DNA of 64,000 nt, taken from contig OY970171.1 of assembly GCA_963707575.1 (NCBI GenBank), positions 806,001 to 870,000 of the forward strand, given 5' to 3'. Position numbers and translations under genes: made by a program. This stretch comes from Gaiellasilicea sp963707575. GTDB lineage: Bacteria > Actinomycetota > Thermoleophilia > Gaiellales > Gaiellaceae. The notes under the pieces were generated by a model. That model did not search any database and was not told the DNA's origin. It was given only the letters and a program-made list of their open reading frames with translations. Position 1 is the stretch's first letter. Every line of letters starts with the position of its first letter. Below are positions 22,765-32,324 of this stretch, one piece after another.

Positions 22765-25551
22765 ATGGCCACCGCCAAGCAGGTCAAGGTTGAGGACGCG
22801 CCCGTCGGTGCGCAGGACGAACAGAAAGAGATCGTGAACGTCGTCGTCGACGAGACGGCGAGCATCGCACCGGGCCGCTTCTTCACGATTCCGGGCCGCG
22901 ACCCGTTCGACGAGATCGAGTGGGAGCTGCGCGACGCGATCATCCCCGGCAAGGACGGGCCCGCATTCGAGCAGCGCGACGTCGAGTTCCCCAAGTTCTG
23001 GTCGCAGACCGCGACGAACATCGTCGCCCAGAAGTACTTCCGCGGGCGGCTCAGCTCCCCCGAGCGCGAGCGCAGCGTGAAGCAGATGATCGGCCGCATC
23101 GTCGACACGATCGGCGGCTGGGGCCGGACGGGCGGCTACTTCGCGACCGACGCGGAGGCGGACACGTTCGAGGCCGAGCTGAAGGCGATCCTCGTCAACC
23201 AGCTCGCGTCGTTCAACTCACCGGTCTGGTTCAACGTCGGCTTCGAGGAGAAGCCGCAGTGCTCGGCCTGCTTCATCCTCTCCATCGACGACTCGATGGA
23301 GTCGATCCTCGACTGGATCCGGCGCGAGGGCGTGATCTTCCGCGGCGGCTCCGGCTCGGGCCTGAACCTGTCCAAGCTGCGGAGCTCGAAGGAGCAGCTC
23401 TCGAAGGGCGGCTACGCCTCCGGCCCCGTCTCGTTCATGCGCGGCGCCGACGCGTCCGCCGGCACGATCAAGTCGGGCGGGAAGACGCGCCGCGCGGCCA
23501 AGATGGTCGTGCTCGACGTCGACCACCCGGACGTCGAGGAGTTCATCTGGTGCAAGGCCAAGGAGGAGCGCAAGGCGCGCGTCCTCGAGCAGGCCGGCTA
23601 CGACATGTCGCTCGACTCGCCGGACTGGGCTTCGATCCAGTACCAGAACGCGAACAACTCGGTCCGCGTCACCGACTCCTTCATGGAGGCGGCGGTGGAG
23701 GGCAAGGAGTGGAACCTGATCGCGCGCACCGACGGGACCGTGGTGGGGTCGATCGACGCGCGCGACCTGCTGCGGCAGATCTCGGAGGCTGCCTGGCAGT
23801 GCGCCGACCCGGGTGTCCAGTACGACACGACGATCAACAGCTGGCACACGCTGCCGAACACGGGCCGGATCAACGCGTCGAACCCCTGCTCGGAGTACAT
23901 GTCGATCGACGACTCGGCGTGCAACCTCTCGTCGCTCAACCTGATGAAGTTCCGCCGCGAGGACGGCGAGTTCGACGTCGATGCGTTCGAGCACGCCGTC
24001 GACGTGATGTTCCTCGCGCAGGAGATCTGCGTCGGCTACTCGTCGTACCCGACGCCCGAGATCGACGCGAACGCGAAGGCGTACCGCCAGCTCGGGCTCG
24101 GCTACGCGAACCTCGGCGCGCTCCTGATGGCGCGCGGGCTCCCCTACGACTCGGACGAGGGCCGCTCGTACGCCGCGGGGATCACGGCGCTGATGACGGG
24201 CCGCGCGTACCGCAAGTCGGCCGAGGTGGCGCAGCGAATGGGACCGTTCGCCGGCTACCGGCCGAACGCGGCCGCGATGATCGGCGTGATCGCGAAGCAC
24301 CGCGCGTCGGTCGGCAACATCCAGCACACGGAGTCGGTGCCCGAGGATCTGCTCTCGGCCGCCCGCCGGGCCTGGGACGACGCGCTCGACCTGGGCGAGC
24401 TGCACGGCTACCGGAATGCGCAGGCAACTGTGCTCGCGCCCACCGGGACGATCAGCTTCATGATGGATTGCGACACGACCGGCGTGGAGCCGGACTTCTC
24501 GCTCGTCAAGTCGAAGAAGCTCGTCGGCGGTGGCGAGATCACGATCGTGAACAAGACGGTGCCGATGGCGCTCGACAAGCTCGGCTACGCGCCGCGCGAG
24601 GTCGACGAGATCGTCGCCTTCATCGACGAGCGGAACACGGTCGTCGGCGCCCCGAGCGTCAAGTCCGAGCACTTCCCGGTCTTCGACTGCGCGATCGGCG
24701 ACCGCGCGATCCACTACATGGGACACGTGAAGATGATGGGCGCGGTGCAGCCGTTCATCTCGGGCGCGATCTCGAAGACGGTCAACCTGCCCGAGACGGC
24801 GACCGTCGAGGACGTCTCGCAGCTGCTCGTCGAGTCGTGGCAGCTGGGCGTGAAGGCGATCGCGATCTACCGCGACAACTGCAAGGTCGCCCAGCCGCTC
24901 TCGGGCTCGGACGACAAGTCGCTGGCGACGCCGCTCGCCGGCCTCGTCTCGGCCGCGCTCGTGGCGCAGCCGAGACGGCGGCGCCTGCCCGAGGACCGGG
25001 TCGAGGTGGGCCGCAAGTTCCGCGTCGGCGAGTACGAGGGCTACATCCACGTCGGCCTGTACGAGGACGGCACGCCCGGCGACATCTTCGTCGACATCGC
25101 GAAGGACGGCACGACCATGGCCGGCCTGATGAACTCGCTGATGATCGCCGTCTCGATGGGGCTCCAGTACGGCGTCCCGCCCGAGGTGTACGTCTCGAAG
25201 CTCTCGCACCTCCGCTTCGAGCCGTCCGGCCTGACGAACGACGAGGACATCCGCGTCGCCAAGTCGATCGTCGACTACATCTTCCGCTGGTTCGGGAAGA
25301 AGTTCCTGAACGCCGACCAGCAGGAGGAGCTCGGCATCCTGACGCCCGAGGTGAAGGCGCGGCTCGCGCAGTCGTACACGACCCCGGCCGGCTCCGAGTC
25401 CGTCTCGGTCGAGGCGCCGGCACCGGGCCAGACCGCGCTCTTCAACGCCTGGGAAGACGCCGTCGAATGCGCACGCTGCGGCGGCCGCATGGTGCGCACG
25501 GGCAGCTGCTACACCTGCCGCGACTGCGGCACGAACACCGGCTGCAGCTAG
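22765..25551 (+). CDS. nrdJ: Adenosylcobalamin-dependent ribonucleotide reductase (class II)
   Basis: 928 residues from ATG 22765 with GGGAGGAAG upstream. It reduces ribonucleotides to deoxyribonucleotides using a B12-generated radical and needs no oxygen or second subunit. The order matches NrdJ: SACFILSIDDSMESI with the first redox cysteine (about C169), the glycine-rich GGSGSGLN, and NPCSE (about 373-377) with the radical Cys and Glu. The late segment contains the PTGTISFMMDC barrel motif. The C-terminus (about 900-928) is a four-Cys ribbon, CARCGG then CYTCRDCGTNTGC, whose last cysteines may shuttle electrons from thioredoxin. The gene stands alone, with a terminator at 25610. Confidence 0.96.
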   Translation: MATAKQVKVEDAPVGAQDEQKEIVNVVVDETASIAPGRFFTIPGRDPFDEIEWELRDAIIPGKDGPAFEQRDVEFPKFWSQTATNIVAQKYFRGRLSSPERERSVKQMIGRIVDTIGGWGRTGGYFATDAEADTFEAELKAILVNQLASFNSPVWFNVGFEEKPQCSACFILSIDDSMESILDWIRREGVIFRGGSGSGLNLSKLRSSKEQLSKGGYASGPVSFMRGADASAGTIKSGGKTRRAAKMVVLDVDHPDVEEFIWCKAKEERKARVLEQAGYDMSLDSPDWASIQYQNANNSVRVTDSFMEAAVEGKEWNLIARTDGTVVGSIDARDLLRQISEAAWQCADPGVQYDTTINSWHTLPNTGRINASNPCSEYMSIDDSACNLSSLNLMKFRREDGEFDVDAFEHAVDVMFLAQEICVGYSSYPTPEIDANAKAYRQLGLGYANLGALLMARGLPYDSDEGRSYAAGITALMTGRAYRKSAEVAQRMGPFAGYRPNAAAMIGVIAKHRASVGNIQHTESVPEDLLSAARRAWDDALDLGELHGYRNAQATVLAPTGTISFMMDCDTTGVEPDFSLVKSKKLVGGGEITIVNKTVPMALDKLGYAPREVDEIVAFIDERNTVVGAPSVKSEHFPVFDCAIGDRAIHYMGHVKMMGAVQPFISGAISKTVNLPETATVEDVSQLLVESWQLGVKAIAIYRDNCKVAQPLSGSDDKSLATPLAGLVSAALVAQPRRRRLPEDRVEVGRKFRVGEYEGYIHVGLYEDGTPGDIFVDIAKDGTTMAGLMNSLMIAVSMGLQYGVPPEVYVSKLSHLRFEPSGLTNDEDIRVAKSIVDYIFRWFGKKFLNADQQEELGILTPEVKARLAQSYTTPAGSESVSVEAPAPGQTALFNAWEDAVECARCGGRMVRTGSCYTCRDCGTNTGCS

Positions 25552-25609
25552 CTGGTTGCAAGCATGCGGGTGTCTCTTTCCCGAGCACGCCGATGTCCGC
25601 GACATTCGC

Positions 25610-25636
25610 AACGGGCCGTCCGAAAGGGCGGCCCGT
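25610..25636 (+). terminator. nrdJ terminator hairpin
   Basis: AACGGGCCGTCC-GAAA-loop hairpin with 11-12 paired bases including one G-U, about 60 bases after the nrdJ stop. Confidence 0.6.
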
Positions 25637-25722
25637 TCCACGCAAGGGCCGTGGGATGCTCGTCAGAAGGACTTCGCCGGAGTTGGCTTGGGGCGCGGGT
25701 GTGTTCCAGGAGTGCCGGGTAG

Positions 25723-28481
25723 TTACGGCGCTCCTCGAGTCGTGTACAGGCGCATCAGCTCGGCTCGCGACTTGATGCCGAGCTTGCGGTAGATCCGTGA
25801 GAGGTGAGCCTCGACGCCCTTGACAGTGACGAAGAGCGCGGCCGCGACTTCCTTGTTCGAGCGGCCATCAGCGACGAGGTCGGCGACGCGGCTCTCGGTG
25901 GCGGTGAGGTTCTCACGCGAAGGCGGTCGTCCGGCGACGCGCGCGAGTTCGCCACGTGCGCGCGCCGCCCACTGCAACGCGCCGAGCCGGTCGAAGATCG
26001 CGCATGACTCCTCGAGCGCCTCCCGTGCGTCGCGGCGCCGCTTTGCACGCCGGAGGGCGATACCCCTCGCGAGCAGCGTGCGGCCGTTCTCGAATGGCTC
26101 CGGCAATCCGAAGTCGAGCGCGGCGTCGAAATGTGCGACCGCGGCGTCCACGTCGCCCGAGGCCGCCGCCAGCAGGCCCCGACACCGCGCGGCCTGAACG
26201 AGGCCGAGCGGGTGGTCGAGCGCACGCGATCGCTGCTCGTACCACTCGAGGAGCGGACGAGCGTCGTCCGCGCTGCCGAGATCGACGTACGCGTCCACGA
26301 GGTTGGGGATTGCCTGGAGGTGGCTCGGCTCCCCGTACCCGAGTTCCCACAGACGCGTCGGCAGCGGTTCGAGCAGCCGCACCGCCTCAGCGGCGTTCCC
26401 TCGGGAGAGCTCGAGAAAGCCGAGCAACGCTTGCATCTCGAGCTCCCGGATCTCGAGGTCCCCACCCGCCGTCACAGCGTCGGCGGCGTATGCTGCTGCG
26501 CTCTCGTCTCCTTCGTAGGCAGCGACCTGCGCTCGGATCCACGCGCGGAGGCCTGAGCGGTGCCCGAGGTCCTGTCCGCCCAGCTCGGAGATCTGGTCGG
26601 TGAGCTCGGCGGCGCGCGCCCAGTCTCCCGCGCGCAGCTCGAGCCTCGCGCTGTGGAAACGCACAGCCTCGACCATCTCGTCGTCCCCGCGATTCGCTGC
26701 GCGCCGCAACGCGTGGGCGAATGCCTCGCGCGCCTCGTCGATGCGGTCGAGGTACATGAGCCGGAGCGCCTGCACGACGCTCGGCGGTGTCGGGCGCGGC
26801 GCGGCGTCAATCGCCTGCTCAAGCGCGAGCGCATCGGCCAGCGCCTCCTCCGACGGCCGGCGTCCGGCGAGAAAGTCGACGAGATACAGGAGCGACGTCG
26901 CGTGGGCATACGTCAGCTGATCCCCAGCCGCCTTCGCGTCGTGCACCGCGGCGGTCGCCTGCTCTCGAGCGCGGTTGAGCCGGCCGGCGACGAGCTCGAC
27001 ATATCCCAGCAGATGCCGGATCGCCGCAGTAAGCTCAGGCGCTCCGTCTGCCTCGTCGAGCGCCTGCGCACAGAGCTCACGGCCACGGCCAACCGCCTCC
27101 GTCCAGCCGAGGCAGAACAACGCCCGAGCACGCCTCGGACCGGCGGGGAGCATCTCTACGAGCGGTTCCAGGAGTGCGCGCGTCGCCGCATGTTCGCCGG
27201 CGAGCCTGTGGTGCTCGGCAGCGGTGATCAGACGGTCGGCGCGTTCGTCTACGGCGTCGGGCGGCGTGAGCTCCGCAGCGAACCGGGCCAGCTCTGCGGC
27301 GGCTGCCGGAGCGCCACGTCGCGACGCGTCTCTGGCGGCCTCGTCCAGGTCACCGGCGATGCTCGGGTCAGGACCAATGCTGCGAGGGCGAGGTGCCGCG
27401 CGCGCTGCTCCGGGTCAGTGACAGCCGCCGCCAGGCGCCGATGTGCGTCTCGCCGCGAGGCGCCATCCGTCCCTGCGCGCGAAACCGACGCGAGCAGGGG
27501 GTGGGTGAAGCGGACGCGGTTGTCCGTGACCTCGATCACGTCCGCGTCGATCGCCGGGCGGAGCAGCTCCGACGGGTCGATGTCCAGCGCACGGGCGAGC
27601 AGGTCGATCGCACAGTCGCCGGCGAGCGCGGCCAAACCAAGCACGTCGAGCGTTCCCGCAGGCAAGAGCGCAAGTCTTCGCGCGACGAGCTCCTTCAACG
27701 TGGCCGGGACCGGGAGCGGTTCGCCGGGCGCGACAGGAACGGTGCGCCGCTCGAGCGCCCGCCCGAGCTCGAGCGCGAAAAACGGATTCCCGCCCGACGC
27801 GTCGACGACCTGGAGCAGCATCGGCCGGGTCAGTGCAGGCCCCAAATGCTCGCGGAGCAGCGCCTGCACGGCGTTAACGTCGAGTCCGCCGAGCTGGACG
27901 TGCGTCATGCGCTCGCCCTCGAACGCCGGTCCGGAAGCGAGCGCGCGCTGCTCTGCGTCCGCTCGCGCCGAGACGAGAACAGCCACGGTCTCGTTGCGAA
28001 GCCGACGGAAGGCGAACTCGAGCACGGCACGCGACGACGTGTCAAGCCAGTGGACATCATCGAGCGCGACAAGACGGGCTGTTCACGCGCCAATTCTCGA
28101 AGGACGCTGAGGAATCCAGCCGCGACGGCGCGCGGTTGTGGATTGGCCTCCGGCTCGACGAGGAGGAGCGCGCCCTCGAGCGCGCGTCGTTGCGGACGCG
28201 GCAGGTTGGGCAGCACTCGGCGACGCACGGTTCGAGAAGATCGGCGAGCGACGCAAGCGAGAGCTCTGCCTCCGCCGCCACAGGTGCGCCGACAGGACGA
28301 AGTACGAATCGGAAGCAGCGACAACCGCGCTTCGCCACAGCGTCGTCTTCCCGATCCCGGCCTCGCCTTCAAGCACGAGAGCCGCCGGGAGCCCGCCGTC
28401 TGCCGCAAGGAACCGGTCGAGGTCCGCCAGCTCCTGCTGCCGGCCAACGACGGGTGGCGCGCGGCTGCCGGGTGAATTCAT
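25723..28481 (-). pseudogene. LAL-type (AAA/LuxR) transcriptional regulator with four frameshifts
   Basis: Read with corrections, this is one 900-residue MalT/LAL-family regulator. Walker A GEAGIGKTT is near the N-terminus (about 28360) and Walker B appears as LVALDDVHWLD at about 28050. A winged helix, TPR-like helices and a C-terminal LuxR HTH (LTATESRVADLVADG, GVEAHLSRIYRKLGIKSR) follow near 25760-25880. The frame must change near 28300, 28220, 28078 and 27370 in turn, and intact stretches flank each break. The start is ATG 28481. The gene cannot give a full-length protein as written. Neighbouring genes downstream on the plus strand are also broken, so I read this as real decay of an accessory locus. 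Confidence 0.8.
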
Positions 28482-28635
28482 CGGACAACCCGATCTTCCC
28501 ACCACATCCGGCCGCTTGTCACGCGAGGCCGCGCCTCAGAAGTGTGGGGTGATCCCGTCTATCCGCCGGAACGCAGGTCCGCAAGGCTGCGGCGGCTCGC
28601 GCGAGCCGACCGAATCAACAGAAGGAGGATCGACC

Positions 28636-29623
28636 ATGCGCCGCTCGTTCGCACCCATCGCTCTGACCGCGCTCGCCCTCGTCCTCGCCGGATCGTCTAC
28701 GGCCCGCACGAGTGAAGGTGGTCAGCATGGGATCACGTACGCGATCATTGGGGACACTCCCTACGGTGCCAGCCAGGTTGCGGACTTCCCGCGGCTTGTC
28801 TCAGCCTTAACGGAGATCCGGAGTCGAACTCACCGTCCATCTCGGCGACATCAAGGACGGGGCGTCACACTGCTCCGACGCCTACTTCACCAGATGCGTG
28901 CAAACTTCGACCCGCTGCCGGATCCGCTCGTAGTCACGCCGGGGGACAACGAGTGGACCGACTACCACCGCCTGGCCGCGGGTGGCTACAGCCCGACCGA
29001 GCGTCTCGCGCAGTTTCGTTCGGTCTTCTTCCCGCGCGCCAACAAGAGCCTCGGCGAGACGCAGAAAGCGTTGAAAACCCAGGCCCACATGCCCGGCTTC
29101 GAGACGTTCGTCGAAAACCGGCTGTGGAAGGCGAAAAAGGTCGTCTTCGCGACCGTGCACGTCGTCGGCTCGAACAACGACCTCGTGCCATGGTTCGGAT
29201 CGGCCGAGACACCAGCCCAGCGGGCCGAGCGTCTCGCAGAATACGACGCCCGCCTCGCCGCGACCCTCACCTGGCTCGACCGCACCTTCGCCTTCGCAGA
29301 CGAGGCGGAGGCGCTGCGTCGTCGTGGCGATGCAGGCCGACATGTGGTTCAACACACCGCTCGGCTTCACGGATATCGTCCAGCGACTCGCCGACCGGGC
29401 GCGCGAGTTCGGCAAGCCCGTCTTGCTCCTCGAAGGCGATTCGCACCGCTTCACCGTCGACCGCCCGCTCGCGACGGGCAGTGCGCTCCACGGTGTCGGC
29501 ACTCCCGCGCCGAACCTCACGCGCATCATCGTCGAGGGTCAGACAACCTCCGAATGGCTGAAGCTGCGAGTCGACCCCACCGCGGCCGAGTTGTTCACCT
29601 GGACGCGGATGTCAGTTCCATAG
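28636..29623 (+). pseudogene. Secreted calcineurin-like metallophosphoesterase, three frameshifts
   Basis: It begins with an AAGGAGG ribosome site and a signal peptide (ALALVLAGSS). The metallophosphoesterase motifs are spread over three frames: ITYAIIGDTPYG, then HLGDIKDGASHCSDAYF (after a break near 28817), VVTPGDNEWTDYHR (after a break near 28900) and, after a third break near 29315, MQADMWFNTPLGF and the LLLEGDSHRFTVDRPL histidine motif. These are the D-x-H/GD/GDN/GDSH metal ligands of the fold. As written it cannot produce an intact enzyme. It would be an exported phosphoesterase of unknown substrate. It lies between the broken LAL regulator and the broken GST-like gene. Confidence 0.75.
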
Positions 29624-29651
29624 GCCGGCTCGCAGAGTCCGGCAACGTAAG

Positions 29652-29673
29652 GAGCCGCCCTTTCGGGCGGCTC
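29652..29673 (+). terminator. Hairpin terminator after the phosphoesterase remnant
   Basis: Nine-base perfect stem GAGCCGCCC/GGGCGGCTC, loop TTTC, followed by ATTA. Confidence 0.7.
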
Positions 29674-29755
29674 ATTACGAATCACGCGGACAGCCCCCTG
29701 CTTAAAGTCGTGGTCCTAAGACTGCTTGCAACCACTAGCGTCGAACGTCGCGGGC

Positions 29756-29784
29756 TTGTCACGGTGTACGTCACGCCGTGACAA
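29756..29784. repeat. Inverted repeat TTGTCACGG-N11-CCGTGACAA
   Basis: Perfect nine-base arms separated by 11 bases, in a gene-free stretch (29624-29858). It is too far from the zinc-ribbon gene stop to be an obvious terminator. It could be a protein-binding site or hairpin. Confidence 0.4.
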
Positions 29785-29858
29785 CCCCGCGTTACGTCGT
29801 TGCCGAGCGAGCCGGGATCGCCAAGTCCGTCAGCTCACGGCTGCGGTCTGCTGAAGAG

Positions 29859-30026
29859 TCAGATGTAGTGACGTAAGCGTGGCCGGGCGTCCAGCTCGCG
29901 CTGGGCACAGGGCGGGCAGTACGTGCAGACGATGGCTCCTTCGCCGTCGTCCGGGTCCTCGGCGATGTAGCCGAACCAGCCCCTGCCCGACTCCGAACGG
30001 CAGCCGCATTCCTCGCAACGCAGCAT
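29859..30026 (-). CDS. 55-residue Cys-rich zinc-ribbon-like protein
   Basis: A short frame starting MLRCEECGCRSESGRG and containing VCTYCPPCAQRELDARP gives Cys pairs CxxCxC and CxxCxxC. This is typical of the small zinc-ribbon proteins common in Thermoleophilia and other Actinobacteria. The aromatic/acidic middle (GWFGYIAEDPDDGEG) is also characteristic. Several overlapping longer frames on the same strand lack these features. It is probably cytoplasmic; its role is unknown. There is no clear ribosome site. It ends about 75 bases from the inverted repeat at 29756-29784. Confidence 0.6.
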   Translation of the reverse strand: MLRCEECGCRSESGRGWFGYIAEDPDDGEGAIVCTYCPPCAQRELDARPRLRHYI

Positions 30027-30114
30027 CGAGCATGCAGCATTTCACGAACCGATCTCAGCGCGAAGACTGACCGGGGAGCAGCTCAACGATCCCCTCGGCC
30101 ACGCACAGCATCGC

Positions 30115-30419
30115 TCAGACAGGACTCAGCCGAGTGTCGACGTGCTTTCGTCCGCGGCCCTGCCCCTTGTCGAGCAGCCGACCCTCGCCGATCGTGCTCG
30201 CCATCTCTTTCGACTCCTCCCTGTACCAGCTGCCGTCCTCGAACTGGATGGCGGGGTAGAGCGGCTGGCCGGTCCCTCGAGCACCACGGTGCGGTTCTTC
30301 GGACGCCACGGCCCCGCCACGACCTCGTATCGGATGCCCTGATCGTCGAGAGCCTTCTGCACCCTCCAGCAGGGGCCGAACTTCCACGGCGTTCCACAGC
30401 GATGCAGCGTCACGCCCAT
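30115..30419 (-). pseudogene. GST N-terminal (glutaredoxin-like) domain protein, one frameshift
   Basis: It starts at ATG 30419 after a GAGGAGG ribosome site: MGVTLHRCGTPWKF, then PCWRVQKALDDQGIRYEVV, a thioredoxin-fold strand-helix-strand. Near 30270 one G is missing from a G-run, and the continuation lies in the next frame as TGQPLYPAIQFEDGSWYREE, then SKEMASTI. Together they make about 101 residues, matching stand-alone actinobacterial GST_N-domain proteins. The reading as one broken gene is confident. Whether the missing G is biological or a homopolymer error is not, since the break is in a G-run. Confidence 0.68.
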
Positions 30420-30577
30420 CTCAGCCTCCTCGAACTCGGACAGAACGATCATCTTCACATCGACGACGATCGCGCCGCGCGGCGCGCCTAGCTTGTCGGC
30501 GCCGCGGCGGGAACCTCCGTCGTGTCTCGGCTCGAGCGACGGTGGTCTCTGCGTTTGCATCGGAGCACCGAGCTCGG

Positions 30578-30598
30578 TATAGTGAACCTAATGGTTCA
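30578..30598 (+). promoter_or_regulatory. Leaderless promoter and operator of the ArsR-type regulator
   Basis: TATAGT (30578-30583) lies seven bases before the ATG at 30591. A perfect inverted repeat TGAACC-TAAT-GGTTCA (30583-30598) overlaps both the -10 and the start codon, well placed for autorepression by the encoded regulator. Confidence 0.55.
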
Positions 30599-30905
30599 GT
30601 ATCCGACGACGACCGTCGACCGCGGCTTCGCAGCCCTCGCCGACCCGAACCGACGCGCCGTCCTCGAACGGCTCGGCTCCGGGAGCGCGACGATCAGCGA
30701 GCTCGCCGAGCCCTTCGGCATGTCGCTGACCGGGATGAAGAAGCACATCCGGCTGCTGGAGGATGCGCAGCTCGTGACGACGGAGAAGGTCGGCCGTGTC
30801 CGCAGGTGCATGATCGCGCCGTACGCCTTCGAGGGCATCAGCACGTGGCTGCAGCGGCTCGAACGCTTCGCGCAGGTCGTCGAACGCACGAAAGGAGCAC
30901 GATGA
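30591..30905 (+). CDS. ArsR-family winged-helix repressor
   Basis: 104 residues with the ArsR/SmtB winged helix: FAALADPNRRAVLERL (helix 1-2), ATISELAEPFGMSLTGMKKHI (recognition helix) and LVTTEKVGRVRRCMIA (wing). There is no metal-site CVC motif, so it belongs to the subgroup paired with SRPBCC proteins rather than metal sensors. It starts at ATG 30591 without a leader. The stop overlaps the start of the SRPBCC gene as ATGA. It probably represses its own two-gene operon. Confidence 0.88.
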   Translation: MVQYPTTTVDRGFAALADPNRRAVLERLGSGSATISELAEPFGMSLTGMKKHIRLLEDAQLVTTEKVGRVRRCMIAPYAFEGISTWLQRLERFAQVVERTKGAR

Positions 30906-31333
30906 GCACCACCGTCACCACGCCGAACGAGCTCGAGATCCGCGTCGAGCGGGTCTTCGACGCACCGCGCACACACGTCTACTCCGTCTGGACGGATCCG
31001 GAGCTGATCCCCGAATGGTGGGGCGACGGCACCGTCGTCGAGGAGATGGACGTCCGTCCCGGCGGCACCTACCGGTTCCGAACCTCCTTCGGCGTCGTCG
31101 AGGGCGAGTTCCGCGAGGTCGACCCACCCGAGCGCCTCGTGCAGACGTTCCAGAACCACCTGCAGACGCTCGAGTTCGAAGATCTCGGTGAGCAGACGAA
31201 GCTGACGCAGACGATGCACTTCGAGACGATCGAGCAGCGGGACACGACGATGCAGTACGGCGTCGAGGAGGGAGCAAAGGCGGGCTTCGCGCGCATCGAC
31301 GCGCTGCTGCAGCGGCGACCGCTCGACGCATGA
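30902..31333 (+). CDS. SRPBCC/AHSA1-type lipid-binding-fold protein
   Basis: 143 residues of the START-like SRPBCC fold: RVFDAPRTHVYSVWTDPELI, then PEWWG, GGTYRF and the long C-terminal helix (QYGVEEGAKAGFARIDALL). Members bind hydrophobic ligands in a deep cavity. The ArsR-SRPBCC pair is a frequent two-gene arrangement in Actinobacteria and Firmicutes; its ligand is unknown. It overlaps the ArsR gene by four bases. Confidence 0.88.
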   Translation: MSTTVTTPNELEIRVERVFDAPRTHVYSVWTDPELIPEWWGDGTVVEEMDVRPGGTYRFRTSFGVVEGEFREVDPPERLVQTFQNHLQTLEFEDLGEQTKLTQTMHFETIEQRDTTMQYGVEEGAKAGFARIDALLQRRPLDA

Positions 31334-31340
31334 GCCGAGC

Positions 31341-32147
31341 ATGCTGACGCTCGTCGCCGCAGCGGTGCTGGCCACGGCCGCGCCCGCACCGCCCGCGCCG
31401 GCCGCGCCGCTGCCGGTCGGCGCAGCGGCGACCGCGCAGCGACTCGTGCTTGCGACCCGGGCCCTCGACGCCGCGATCGGCGACTGGCGGGCCGGCGGAG
31501 CGCAGCGGCCGCCGCGGCCGCTCTCCCTCTGGGCGCTCCACCAGCAGCGGCTCTACCTCGCGCTCGGCCTGCGCCCGCGGAGGTTCGGCGACGACGTCGT
31601 GGCTCGGCTTCCGGCCGCGCTCCGTGCGGATGCGCGCGACGTGATCGTGGCCCGCAGGGCGCTCGTCCGCCTCACGCCGCCGACGACGCTGCCGCTCTCC
31701 GCCTTCCGCACCGGACCGGCCGAGCCAGCCGACCGGCTGCGCGCGCACTACCGGGAGGCAGAGCGCAGGTTCGGCGTTCGCTGGTCGATCCTGGCCGCGG
31801 TCAACTTCGTCGAGACGGCCTTCGGCAAGGTTCGCTCGCGCAGCAGCGCCGGCGCACAGGGACCGATGCAGTTCCTTCCCGCCACCTGGCGTGCATACGG
31901 CCTCGGAGGCGACGTGCACGACCCGCACGACGCGATCCTGGGCGCGGCCAACCTGCTCCACGCCTCCGGGGCGCCCGCCGACGACCGGCGGGCGCTCTTC
32001 GCGTACAACCACTCCACGCTCTACGTCGACGCCGTGCTCGCGTATGCGCGGGTCCTGCATCGGCAGCCACGAGCCCTCTACGCCTTCCACGCGTGGCAGG
32101 TCTTCGTGCGCACGCCGCGCGGGTACCGCCGGCTCACGCGCCCATAG
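31341..32147 (+). CDS. Lytic murein transglycosylase (SLT/MltB-like)
   Basis: 268 residues with a short N-terminal hydrophobic/Ala-Pro segment that may act as a signal peptide. The catalytic lysozyme-like domain lies at about residues 135-250: WSILAAVNFVETAFGKV with the catalytic Glu, then SSAGAQGPMQFLPATW and DAILGAANLLHASG, the hallmarks of MltB/SLT_2 enzymes that cleave the MurNAc-GlcNAc bond to make anhydro-muropeptides. It acts in the cell wall. It follows the SRPBCC gene by seven bases on the same strand, perhaps read through from it. A 177-base gap follows. Confidence 0.78.
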   Translation: MLTLVAAAVLATAAPAPPAPAAPLPVGAAATAQRLVLATRALDAAIGDWRAGGAQRPPRPLSLWALHQQRLYLALGLRPRRFGDDVVARLPAALRADARDVIVARRALVRLTPPTTLPLSAFRTGPAEPADRLRAHYREAERRFGVRWSILAAVNFVETAFGKVRSRSSAGAQGPMQFLPATWRAYGLGGDVHDPHDAILGAANLLHASGAPADDRRALFAYNHSTLYVDAVLAYARVLHRQPRALYAFHAWQVFVRTPRGYRRLTRP

Positions 32148-32324
32148 ACGTTTTCGTCCGACCCGATTACACTCCGCCAGGAGCGGCACAGCGGATGCCG
32201 CTCGGGGTCTTCAGGGGAGGTGTGGCCACTCAGGACGTCGAGCCTTGACACGATCAGCGCTCCCTCGTGCGGTCCCGGCGAGCGCGCCGATGCGGCGTCC
32301 TGACTCGCGGCTCTGCGGCTCGCG

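Noticed and set aside
29859..30045. Longer minus-strand frames of 71 and 82 codons over the zinc-ribbon gene
   Set aside because: They lack the paired cysteines and have random composition; the 55-codon frame with CxxCxC and CxxCxxC is the plausible one.
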